Below are positions 1 through 6,330 of a DNA stretch of 8,001 bases, one piece after another; position 1 is the first letter of the stretch, and every line of letters begins with the position of its first letter. Source of the stretch: Methanosarcinales archaeon (GTDB lineage Archaea; Halobacteriota; Methanosarcinia; Methanosarcinales; Methanogasteraceae); NCBI GenBank assembly GCA_030605805.1, contig JAUWHQ010000115.1, positions 1 through 8,001 of the forward strand, written 5' to 3'. The notes beneath the pieces are model-generated. The model had not been told where the DNA came from, made no database searches, and was given only the letters and a program-made list of their open reading frames with translations. The position numbers and the translations under genes are program-made.

Positions 1-454
1 ATTTTGCAGTGATGTATGATACGCTTTTGCAGATAAACTCGATTTTATCATCCCGTGAATTGCCTTCGTCGATCCCGACCGGCGCAAGGAAAAAAGGCGT
101 GCCATCCGCGGTTGTGAGGAGGGCAAGCCTCTGCAGCGATGACAGCCCGAAGACACTCCTGAGGTGGCTGAGAGTCGTTGTGGCACTGAGCGTACCGCGT
201 ACAGCGGCATCGATGCGCCTTTCCGCAAGCTGCCGCACCAGTTCGAGTTCAGGCTTTTCCGAATGGACGATCTCAAGATCGGTGCTGATCGTGCGCATCT
301 GTTCAGCCTTCCCGATCAGCACGATATCGGCAAACTCAGCAGCGCTCGCGATATCTGCGAGTACGGACTCGTCGATCGCACCTGCGCCGACGCCAATGCC
401 AACACGCGCTCTGCTCGTCCTCGCGCGGTTCGCGATCATATCAAGCAGATTCAT
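1..454 (-). CDS. mtxX: Methanogenesis marker protein 4 (MtxX family), N-terminal part, runs off the left edge
   Basis: An open frame on the minus strand runs from ATG at 454-452 to the left edge without a stop, giving about 151 residues. It begins MNLLDMIANRARTSRARVGI. Visible features are a glycine-rich N-terminal strand (VGIGVGAGAI), an ADIVLIGKAE strand, then AAVRGTLSA and the strongly characteristic FFLAPVGIDEG near residue 125. These match my memory of the methanogenesis marker 4/MtxX family, which is distantly related to phosphotransacetylases. The family is found almost only in methanogens and their methane- or alkane-oxidising relatives. Its biochemical role is not established; an older label is methyltransferase-related protein. 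No other in-frame ATG lies close upstream and no clear Shine-Dalgarno sequence precedes the start, so the transcript may have a weakly guided or short leader. The gene is divergent from the DJ-1 gene. Confidence 0.78.
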   Translation of the reverse strand, partial: MNLLDMIANRARTSRARVGIGVGAGAIDESVLADIASAAEFADIVLIGKAEQMRTISTDLEIVHSEKPELELVRQLAERRIDAAVRGTLSATTTLSHLRSVFGLSSLQRLALLTTADGTPFFLAPVGIDEGNSRDDKIEFICKSVSYITAK

Positions 455-507
455 GAACTGACATCGGTGGCATGTTCAATAAAATTGTCCCGCGTGGGAG
501 GGGTACA

Positions 508-517
508 TTTATAAAAC
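508..517. promoter_or_regulatory. TATA-like element in the mtxX / DJ-1 divergent promoter region
   Basis: The sequence TTTATAAAAC is a good archaeal TATA box and reads acceptably on both strands (GTTTTATAAA on the minus strand). It lies 54 bases before the mtxX ATG and about 120 bases before the DJ-1 ATG. On the plus strand, a start about 25 bases downstream would leave a leader of roughly 95 bases for the DJ-1-trpS unit; on the minus strand the mtxX leader would be about 30 bases. The direction is inferred from position only. Confidence 0.45.
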
Positions 518-529
518 AAACTCTTTTGA

Positions 530-540
530 ATGATAATCAT
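530..540. promoter_or_regulatory. Small perfect inverted repeat, possible operator
   Basis: ATGAT-A-ATCAT is a perfect 5-bp inverted repeat around a single base. It sits about 15-20 bases downstream of the TATA-like element, close to the expected plus-strand transcription start and upstream of the minus-strand one. A site there could bind a small dimeric regulator serving both divergent genes. Short AT-rich palindromes also arise by chance, so this is only a candidate. Confidence 0.2.
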
Positions 541-624
541 GAGATACATAACAGCAGTCATTGTTCTGGTGCTATCGCATACCCGCGCTCGGATGCATCA
601 CCGGACATGACGACGATGATACAA

Positions 625-630
625 AGGTGA
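625..630 (+). promoter_or_regulatory. Ribosome binding site that fixes the DJ-1 gene start
   Basis: AGGTGA lies 5 bases before the ATG at 636. It supports that start over an in-frame upstream ATG at 561, whose extra 25 residues have no family resemblance. Confidence 0.65.
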
Positions 631-635
631 ATACC

Positions 636-1154
636 ATGACCGATAAAACGATACTGATGGTGGTTGCCCCGTTCAATTTCAGGGACGAGGAGCTGTTCGT
701 TCCAAAGGAATTCTTCGAGAAAAGCGGAATAAAGGTTGTAGTAGCCTCTAAAGAAGAAGGGATTGCGAATGGAATGCTTGGTGGGTCGATAAATGTCGAT
801 GTTCGCGTGTCTGACGCCGATGCCAGCGATTATGATGCGGTCGTGTTCGTTGGGGGGTCGGGAGTCGATTCGCAGATGCTGTACGATGATCCCGGGTATC
901 TGAAACTGGCAAAGGATACAGACGATGCGGGCAAGCTCGTCTGTGCGATCTGTCTCGGTCCGATGATCCCTGCAAACGCGGGTCTGCTGTCAGGCAGGAA
1001 TGCAACCGTCTTTATTAGCGGCGCATCCTACATCGAGGAGAAGGGCGCAAACTACACCGGCGCGCCAGTGACCCGGGATGGCAGAATCATCACAGCGGAA
1101 GGTCCAAACGCCGCAGAAGAGTTTGCAGAGACGATTACAAAAGCTCTTGAGTGA
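636..1154 (+). CDS. DJ-1/PfpI family protein
   Basis: A 172-residue protein that begins MTDKTILMVVAPFNFRDEEL and covers the whole DJ-1/PfpI (class I glutamine amidotransferase-like) fold. Landmarks are the N-terminal beta strand followed by the conserved acidic pair E18-E19, the strand DYDAVVFVGGSG (65-76), the nucleophile elbow AICLGP with C106, and the C-terminal DGRIITAEGP. The residue after the cysteine is Leu, not the His of PfpI-type proteases (AICHGP). It therefore resembles the DJ-1-like branch, and peptidase activity is not predicted. Members of the superfamily include redox-sensitive chaperones, glyoxalase/deglycase-like enzymes and stress proteins; I cannot tell which applies. The gene is cytosolic by appearance (no signal peptide or membrane segment). 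Its stop overlaps or directly precedes the trpS start, so the two are probably co-transcribed. Confidence 0.85.
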   Translation: MTDKTILMVVAPFNFRDEELFVPKEFFEKSGIKVVVASKEEGIANGMLGGSINVDVRVSDADASDYDAVVFVGGSGVDSQMLYDDPGYLKLAKDTDDAGKLVCAICLGPMIPANAGLLSGRNATVFISGASYIEEKGANYTGAPVTRDGRIITAEGPNAAEEFAETITKALE

Positions 1155-1162
1155 ACGATCGC

Positions 1163-2536
1163 ATGACCACGCGTATCGATCCATGGACCTCTGCAGGAAT
1201 CGAGGATTATTCCAAATTATTCGAGGAATTTGGAATAGAGACGTTTGCAGAGCTCCTCCCTCATGTTCCGGATCCATGCCCCTACATGCGGAGACGGATC
1301 ATCTTCGGGCACCGGGGATACGTCCCTGTGCTGGATGCAATTCTCCATAACAAGCCGTTTGGGGTGATGAGCGGCTTTATGCCGTCTGGCAGGATCCATA
1401 TCGGCAACAAGATGGTGATGGATGAGATTATCTGGCATCAGCGCAAGGGCGGCAGCGCATTCGTGGGAATCGCTGATATGGAGGCGCATTCGGTGCGCGG
1501 GACATCGTGGCAGGACTGCCGCAGGATCGGGGTCGAGGAGTACCTCTTAAGCCTGATCGCACTCGGATTCGAGCCTGACGGACACATCTACTTCCAGTCG
1601 GAGTGTTCTGATGTGCGCGATCTTGCGTTCGAACTCGGCATGAAGACGAATATCACTGAACTCTCCGCGATCTACGGGTTCAGCGGCGAAACCAATATTG
1701 CGCACCTACAGAGCGCGCTTGTGCAGAGCGCAGACATCCTCCAGCCGCAGATCGCGGAGTACGAAGGTCCAAAGCCGGTTGTGATCCCGGTCGGCGCAGA
1801 TCAGGACCCACACATCCGTCTGGTGCGCGGGCTTGCAAACAAGATGCGGATGTTTCGGTGCGAGGTTCGGTCGATTCAGGGTGTTCCGTATGTTAGTGTG
1901 CGCGGCAAATCCGCTCCACCAGATGCGCTAACAAAAATATTCGAAACTATCATTGGCATGGGTTATAATGCGACGAAATATAAGCTGCATATTGATGTGC
2001 AAGCTGGCGATGATATTCATGACGAATTTGTCGAGGCATTTCCTGTTGGGCATGCTTTCAACCCCCACTTCGAAATTGCAATGCGCAAGATCGAATCCGC
2101 GGTCCGCAGAATCGAGATCGAGTTCGGGGGCACCGGGTTCATGCCGCCGGCAGCGACATATCACAGGTTCATGAGCGGGCTTTCCGGCGGGAAGATGTCG
2201 AGCAGCGTCCCCGAAAGCATCATCGCGCTGACCGAGCCTCCGGATGAGGCTTTTGCAAAGGTGAAGCGAGCGAAAACAGGCGGCAGAATGACGCTTGATG
2301 AACAGAAACGGCTTGGCGGGGAACCGGACGAATGCACGGTCTATGAATTGCTGCTGTTCCATCTGATACCTGATGATGCGCACATCGCAGAGATATATCA
2401 GGAGTGCAAGAGCGGAAGTCTGATGTGCGGTGCCTGCAAGGCTCATGCGGCTGAACTGATGGCTGATTTCCTGCGAGATCATCAGCAAGAGCGGAAAATC
2501 GCAAGAGAGAGGCTGGGCGAGTACGGCTTATCCTGA
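1163..2536 (+). CDS. trpS: Tryptophan--tRNA ligase (archaeal/eukaryotic type)
   Basis: A class I aminoacyl-tRNA synthetase of 457 residues that joins tryptophan to tRNA-Trp using ATP. The N-terminal segment has DPWTSAGIEDYSKLFEEFGI, a pattern typical of archaeal TrpRS. The ATP-binding signatures are complete: PSGRIHIGN (HIGN about residues 79-82) and GGKMSSS (KMSSS about 344-348). The motif VGADQDPH lies between them in the catalytic Rossmann domain, and the C-terminal helical anticodon-binding region is present (CGACKAHAAELMADFL). The length is normal for archaeal TrpRS. A GTG at 1151 in the same frame would add four residues and overlap the DJ-1 stop as GTGA. I prefer ATG 1163 because GAGTGA at 1149-1154 lies at a usable distance before it. 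The gene sits directly behind the DJ-1 gene, so the synthetase is probably translated from the same transcript. Confidence 0.95.
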   Translation: MTTRIDPWTSAGIEDYSKLFEEFGIETFAELLPHVPDPCPYMRRRIIFGHRGYVPVLDAILHNKPFGVMSGFMPSGRIHIGNKMVMDEIIWHQRKGGSAFVGIADMEAHSVRGTSWQDCRRIGVEEYLLSLIALGFEPDGHIYFQSECSDVRDLAFELGMKTNITELSAIYGFSGETNIAHLQSALVQSADILQPQIAEYEGPKPVVIPVGADQDPHIRLVRGLANKMRMFRCEVRSIQGVPYVSVRGKSAPPDALTKIFETIIGMGYNATKYKLHIDVQAGDDIHDEFVEAFPVGHAFNPHFEIAMRKIESAVRRIEIEFGGTGFMPPAATYHRFMSGLSGGKMSSSVPESIIALTEPPDEAFAKVKRAKTGGRMTLDEQKRLGGEPDECTVYELLLFHLIPDDAHIAEIYQECKSGSLMCGACKAHAAELMADFLRDHQQERKIARERLGEYGLS

Positions 2537-3002
2537 TGTATATGGTTTGCACTGCGATTTTGCGTGATCCGGGGGGCAGATGTATTTTGTAGTATTCGCG
2601 GGCATAGATCCACGGCACGGAAGAACGGGTGTTATGTGCTTGATGCGACTGCCGGATGCGCTTAAAGGGGAGCCGTTTATTCCATCAGTCAGTTATGTGG
2701 GATAGCTGCATGGCTGAGTAGTTATCTTCCATCCTCTATTTAATTCAAAACCCGTCTTCGCATATAATCTCTTCGGCAGCCCGGCTGTCGTCTTCGAGAT
2801 CGCTTATGAGGAGATCAGAGACGAGCCTGCATTACACGTCCGGTTATGCGCTCAGGTTCCCGCGGCTTGTTCGGGTCAGGTTCGATAAGACGCCCGAGGA
2901 TGCTGATTCAGTTGAGCGGGTGGGGATGCTGGCGGGAGGGTGATTGAGGCGATTTACTGCAGTTTGGGTAGACTGCATGGGTTATTTTTTAGAGGATTGT
3001 TT
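2537..3002. other. Gap between convergent trpS and the flavoprotein gene; no intact gene
   Basis: This 466-base stretch holds no complete recognisable gene. Its right half (from about 2717) is a decayed copy of the ligase 3' end and its tail. Its left half contains one short frame, 2580-2705 (41 codons, ATG preceded by a G-rich stretch at 2571-2576). This frame starts MYFVVFAGIDPRHG and ends at a TAG. I do not recognise it, and it could be a truncated gene start or chance. No strong terminator hairpin with a T-run follows trpS. Confidence 0.5.
2717..2943 (+). pseudogene. Decayed 3' end of an ATP-dependent DNA ligase gene
   Basis: The translation shows ligase C-terminal sequence in two frames: PAVVFEIAYEEI (from about 2781) and then, after a one-base insertion near 2803-2815, HYTSGYALRFPRLVRVRFDK to a stop at 2941-2943. 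The same residues, PAVVFEIAYEEI, GYALRFPRLVRVRFDKTP and VGMLAGG, appear at the end of the ligase gene at 5182-5969. Weaker nucleotide similarity reaches left to about 2717 (GAGTAGTTATC against GAGCAGTTATC at 5732-5742), with a deletion of roughly 20 bases near 2776. Nothing from the N-terminal or adenylation domains is left. It is a dead fragment of a second ligase copy. Confidence 0.8.
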
Positions 3003-3030
3003 TTATAAAATCCCTGCTAAGATATTTCCT
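2779..3030 (+). repeat. Direct repeat, left copy (ligase 3' end plus downstream tail)
   Basis: This segment matches 5806-6056 in the same orientation. The offset is a constant 3026 bases from the shared GCATTA stretch onward. By hand I count roughly 85% identity over the last 150 bases, with most differences being transitions. The match does not stop at the ligase stop codon. It continues through a T-rich tail (TTTTTT at 2985-2990 and TTTTTATAAAATC at 3000-3012) and into the last codons of the minus-strand flavoprotein gene. This suggests an old segmental duplication, not conservation of protein alone. Confidence 0.8.
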
Positions 3031-4697
3031 GGTTCTGACGTTTTCTGGCTCAGTTGATCAAGATGTTGATTACTATTCAACGCGATTGATATCATCACTC
3101 TAACCTTCTCAAGCAACTGTAACTCTTCTTCTGATGTATCGCGTATCCGCGTGTCATAGAAAACGTAAGTTCCAAATACACGACCTCTGCCCAAAAGAGG
3201 CATCCAGACAATGGTTTCAAGGTTATGAAGTCGGGTGATCTCATACCAGGGCGCAAGGCGCGGGTCTGACAAAGGATTATGTACCACAACGATCCTGCAC
3301 AGTTCGATGGCTTCTCCTGACGGACTCGAAAGGACAGGTGCTTTTACCCGATGCACCTCTTCGATGTAATCTTCTGGTGCATTATGGGATGCGATCAGCC
3401 ACCCCTTCCCATGATCATCCACCTCAATTACAGTGCCAAAACGATACCCGAGAGTGTCACATAGCACCTTCAACAACTCTTCGACATAACTCCTGGGCGG
3501 AGAAAAAACATCAATCTCGGTGATTGCCCTATATAATTCATATACTTCATCCTTGGCTCTTCCCCCGCCTCTCTTTTTCAATGCCGGGTTGACACTACAG
3601 TACATCTGCGGATCGCCGGTTGTCCAGAATGTACATTCATTGCATCTTGTGCACTCCCTGGTATCTGATTCATGCCCTGCGAGCGATTTCTTCACGATCT
3701 CGGGATCTGCCACCTGTGCCCTGCCCATCGCAACAAGATCAGATTTTCCTGATGATATGATCGATTCTGCTTGATCGATCGAGAATATGCTCCCGACAGC
3801 ACATACCGGCACTGTTGCAAACCTCTTCAACTCCGCGGCTATGCCGACATGCGGCATCTCCCCAAGCGATGGCGGTGGAACGATCCGTTCCATCGATCCG
3901 TATACCCCTGCCGATACATTCAGCATATCCATCCCGGCATCCTCTAAGAGCGGGGTGATCTCCTCAAAGTCTGGTGGCGTCAGCCCCCCATCCACGAACT
4001 CATCTCCGCTGACCCTCACGCTGATCGCAATCCGGCTGATCTCATCGCGGATGCCCTCGATGATCTCTGTGGTCAGTCTGGCACGGTTGTACGGAGTCCC
4101 TCCGTATTCATCGCTGCGGTGGTTCGAATACGGGGAGAGGAACTCGTTTAACAGATATCCATGAGCGGCATGCACCTCCACAACACCGGCTCCGCCATCC
4201 GCTGCCCTGACAGCGGCATCAATAAAATCACTTCGGACCCTTCTGATATCATCAAGTGTCATCTCCCTTACCTTGTACGCGGGATCGAACCTGGACATCA
4301 CCGGACATGGGATTGCACTTGGTGCAAGCAGCTCATACCCTGTGACACTGCTTGCTGCCTGCCTGCCATAATGTATCAACTGTATGCCTGGTATGCTCCC
4401 ACGCCTTGATATCCCGCTGAAGAGACGTTTAAGCCCTGGTACACATCCATCATGATCTATCCGCATGACCCGGTCGAATGCAATGCTGTCATACGATACC
4501 GCCGCCGCGCCTGTGAGGATCAACCCACAGCCTCCGTCCGCAAAAGCGGTATAGAATTTCATGAGTTTATCTGAGACCGTTCCATCGGTATTTGCATAGT
4601 TCACATGCCACGGCGGAAACACGATCCGATTCGGAAGCGTAATATGATCAATGGTCTGTGTTGAAGAGACCGAAGAATACTTTTCATTATTTATCAT
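3003..4697 (-). CDS. Old Yellow Enzyme-family flavoprotein with [4Fe-4S] ligands fused to a C-terminal GAF-like domain
   Basis: The 564-residue protein has two parts. Residues about 15-345 form an FMN-binding TIM barrel of the OYE/2,4-dienoyl-CoA reductase family. The markers are LPNRIVFPPW, QLIHYGRQA (106-114), HAAHGYLLNEFLSPYSNHRS (176-195) followed by DEYGG, and a phosphate-binding strand LVAMGRAQVADPE. Cysteines C349, C352, C355 and C367 (CX2CX2CX11C) match the [4Fe-4S] ligand pattern of the trimethylamine dehydrogenase/dienoyl-CoA reductase branch. In that branch an FAD/NAD(P)H domain normally follows, and here it is absent. Residues about 395-545 instead look like a GAF domain (VEELLKVLCDTLGYRFGTVI ... 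IVWMPLLGRGRVFGTYVFYD). The substrate is unknown. The start at 4697 has GAGG seven bases upstream; an ATG at 4718 would add seven residues without such a site. The final seven codons and the stop lie in the duplicated ligase-tail segment. The gene is divergent from the 139-residue protein. Confidence 0.85.
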   Translation of the reverse strand: MINNEKYSSVSSTQTIDHITLPNRIVFPPWHVNYANTDGTVSDKLMKFYTAFADGGCGLILTGAAAVSYDSIAFDRVMRIDHDGCVPGLKRLFSGISRRGSIPGIQLIHYGRQAASSVTGYELLAPSAIPCPVMSRFDPAYKVREMTLDDIRRVRSDFIDAAVRAADGGAGVVEVHAAHGYLLNEFLSPYSNHRSDEYGGTPYNRARLTTEIIEGIRDEISRIAISVRVSGDEFVDGGLTPPDFEEITPLLEDAGMDMLNVSAGVYGSMERIVPPPSLGEMPHVGIAAELKRFATVPVCAVGSIFSIDQAESIISSGKSDLVAMGRAQVADPEIVKKSLAGHESDTRECTRCNECTFWTTGDPQMYCSVNPALKKRGGGRAKDEVYELYRAITEIDVFSPPRSYVEELLKVLCDTLGYRFGTVIEVDDHGKGWLIASHNAPEDYIEEVHRVKAPVLSSPSGEAIELCRIVVVHNPLSDPRLAPWYEITRLHNLETIVWMPLLGRGRVFGTYVFYDTRIRDTSEEELQLLEKVRVMISIALNSNQHLDQLSQKTSEPGNILAGIL

Positions 4698-4765
4698 TTC
4701 ATACCCTCGCTTACTCATTCATCGATACTTGTTCGGGCACTGGGGTTTCTGTACTGATACGGTAT

Positions 4766-5185
4766 ATGCAACCATTTAAACGTTTCCTATCATCTCTTTA
4801 CCCTGATCTGGTGCGAGACTACAAGCCCGCGGCGACCTTTGGACTCGAGAAATACATAAATCCCAAGTTCTATTCAGCAAGGGCGAGATCGTCGGAAATC
4901 CTGATTAGGTATGGGGCCGATGTAGAGGCGGCGGATAACGCGACCGCTGATGTCGTGGATAGTACAGCCGCCGATACGTCGGATGAGGTGTCGGGCGAGA
5001 CTGACGAAAGCCAGCAGGCAACAGATGGGAATGAGAACAACGAAAAAGGAGAGGAAGAAGAGAACGAAGAGGAGAGCGGTTTCATGGATAAAATAAAAGC
5101 GATGCCAGGATTTACATCGATGTTTGCGATCATCGGGCTTCTTTTGGGATACCTGATTCTTAGATTCGGTTCTCAAAAGCCATGA
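4766..5185 (+). CDS. Small acidic tail-anchored protein with PGF-CTERM-like end; function unknown
   Basis: The 139-residue product is not a family I recognise. Residues 1-50 are basic and ordered-looking (FKRFLSSLYPDLVRDYKPAA, then FGLEKYINPKFYSARARS). Residues about 50-105 form a low-complexity Asp/Glu/Ser/Thr/Asn linker ending in a run of glutamates. Residues 114-116 are Pro-Gly-Phe, directly followed by a single hydrophobic helix (117-132) and RFGSQKP. A PGF tripeptide, one membrane helix and a basic end form the pattern of PGF-CTERM, the archaeosortase sorting signal. The terminal basic cluster is weak and there is no N-terminal signal peptide, so a plain C-terminal membrane anchor is equally possible. 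I chose ATG 4766 because upstream frames would run back over the divergent gene's start; no clear ribosome site precedes it. Its stop overlaps the ligase ATG (ATGA, 5182-5185), implying translational coupling. Confidence 0.6.
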   Translation: MQPFKRFLSSLYPDLVRDYKPAATFGLEKYINPKFYSARARSSEILIRYGADVEAADNATADVVDSTAADTSDEVSGETDESQQATDGNENNEKGEEEENEEESGFMDKIKAMPGFTSMFAIIGLLLGYLILRFGSQKP

Positions 5186-5969
5186 CGACGTTTAAGGAAT
5201 TTACAGATGTCTGCAAGGAAATCGAGGGGATCTCCAGTTCACTTGAGATAACCGCGGTCGTATCATCCCTTCTTCAAAGGATCAGTGAAAGTAGCGACCC
5301 TGACGCCGAACTTTCGATCGTCTCCCGGTTCGTTATGGGAAAGGTCTTTCCTGACTGGAGCGCGGTCGAACTGGGCGTTGGTCCCTCGCTGCTCTACGAA
5401 TCGATATCAAGGACGGCGGGGGTGCCGGTCAGGCAGATCAAGTATGCACCGACGATCCGGGTGTTGCACACGCCGTGTATCAGGCTGCTCTGGACGCTGG
5501 GCACGAAGGGATCATGCTCAAGAACCCGGATTCGGCGTATTCTCCTGGAAAACGCGGCAAGAACTGGCTCAAGATCAAGCCGATCATGGAGACGCTTGAT
5601 CTCGTCGTTGTCGGCGCAGACTGGGGCGAGGGGAGAAGAGCGAACCTGATCGGCTCGTACATGCTTGCGTGCTATGATCCTGACACCGCGGAGTTCCTTG
5701 AGATCGGCAGGGTCGGTACAGGCATCACAGACGAGCAGTTATCAGAACTGACCGAACTCTTTTCGCAGTACATCATCTCGGAGGATGGTGGGGTGATTGA
5801 GCTTAAGCCTGCTGTTGTCTTTGAGATCGCGTATGAGGAGATCCAGAAAAGCCCGCATTATGCGTCAGGATATGCGCTTCGGTTCCCGCGGCTCGTTCGG
5901 GTCAGGTTCGATAAGACGCCTAAGGATGCTGATTCAGTTGAGTGGGTGGGGATGCTGGCTGGGGGGTGA
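5182..5969 (+). pseudogene. lig: ATP-dependent DNA ligase gene with central deletion and frame change
   Basis: The start is a good archaeal DNA ligase N-terminus: MTTFKEFTDVCKEIEGISSS, FVMGKVFPDWSAVELGVGPS and SRTAGVPVRQIK (to 5442), the helical DNA-binding domain. Within about ten bases the sequence becomes the ligase C-terminal third, but in another frame: DDPGVAHAVYQAALDAGHEG, then IMLKNPDSAYSPGKRGKNWL, KIKPIMETLDLVVVGADWGE (motifs around the end of the nucleotidyltransferase domain), the OB-fold region RANLIGSYMLACYDPDT, and GYALRFPRLVRVRFDK to the stop at 5967-5969. Archaeal ligases are about 550-600 residues; here about 87 and 173 remain. So roughly 300 residues are gone, including the KxDG lysine that receives AMP. 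Reading straight through from 5182 gives unrelated sequence after the junction, to a stop near 5649. The product cannot seal DNA. An assembly join is an alternative cause. The gene overlaps the upstream gene by ATGA. Confidence 0.85.
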
Positions 5970-6056
5970 AGTGGTGATTTACTACAAGTTTGGGCAGACT
6001 ATATGGGTTGTTTTTTGGAGGGTTATTTTTATAAAATCTCTACTAAGTTATTTCAT
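5806..6056 (+). repeat. Direct repeat, right copy (ligase 3' end plus downstream tail)
   Basis: Partner of 2779-3030. Similarity continues for about 87 bases past the ligase stop and ends near TTTCAT at 6051-6056, after which the two sequences are unrelated. This copy keeps the ligase frame open, so it is the better-preserved one. Confidence 0.8.
6009..6031 (+). terminator. T-rich tail after the ligase gene, possible archaeal terminator
   Basis: Two T-runs (TTGTTTTTTGG and TTATTTTTATAA) follow the ligase stop by about 40-60 bases. Archaeal RNA polymerase can stop at oligo-T tracts without a hairpin. The same two runs are kept in the left repeat copy. No stable stem is visible before them. 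Confidence 0.35.
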
Positions 6057-6286
6057 AAGCTTTATCTATGGTGGGTTCTATGGCTCTGTGCATGGATGCA
6101 AGGAACTCCGCCACGATCGACACACGGTTTCTTTATTGACTGACACATGGATTGGGCACCATCCTGTTTCCATGGTTACGGTCAGGTCATGGGTGGGTGG
6201 TTGTGGGGCGATACATACAGAATCAGGAGATTCCGAATGCGAAAACGCGATGTACCTGCCTTGTACTTAAGTGCGGGGTTTGGTGA

Positions 6287-6321
6287 CTTTAAATAGAGAA
6301 AGCATATCATCCAATAAAGGA
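6287..6321 (+). promoter_or_regulatory. TATA-like element and ribosome binding site of the AT-rich membrane gene
   Basis: ACTTTAAATAG (around 6286-6296) resembles an archaeal TATA box about 36-44 bases before the ATG at 6331. AAAGGA at 6316-6321 lies nine bases before that ATG. This selects 6331 over the in-frame GTG at 6271, whose 20 added residues are polar and would sit before the first membrane helix. Confidence 0.45.
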
Positions 6322-6330
6322 AATAGATTT

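Larger units (their letters stand above)
5970..6330. other. Gap of about 360 bases with no recognisable gene
   Basis: The first 87 bases are the repeated ligase tail. From about 6057 to 6270 I see no motif-bearing frame on either strand. An open frame crosses the region on the plus strand (5797-6270), but its first third is the ligase in another frame and the rest has no recognisable composition or motif. The last 40 bases contain the promoter-like sequences of the next gene. Confidence 0.5.

Noticed and set aside
9..514. Two plus-strand open frames (9-461 and 164-514) over the left edge
   Set aside because: They have serine/arginine-rich shadow composition. The minus strand in the same place encodes a clear MtxX protein that has no stop before the window edge.
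561..635. A 25-residue N-terminal extension of the DJ-1 protein
   Set aside because: The extension is cysteine- and aspartate-rich, lacks family resemblance and has no ribosome site; AGGTGA fixes the start at 636.
2537..3030. Insertion sequence or transposon as the cause of the repeat
   Set aside because: I found no transposase fragments, terminal inverted repeats or short target-site duplications at the repeat edges.
5442..5475. Programmed frameshift in the ligase gene
   Set aside because: There is no slippery sequence, and a frame change alone would not restore the missing 300 catalytic residues.
5182..5649. Reading the ligase frame straight through as a 155-residue protein
   Set aside because: After residue 87 the sequence is arginine/serine-rich and is the ligase C-part in the wrong frame, so the tail is not a real domain.
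5797..6270. 157-residue plus-strand frame after the ligase
   Set aside because: Its first third overlaps the ligase in another frame and the rest has no motif or sensible composition.
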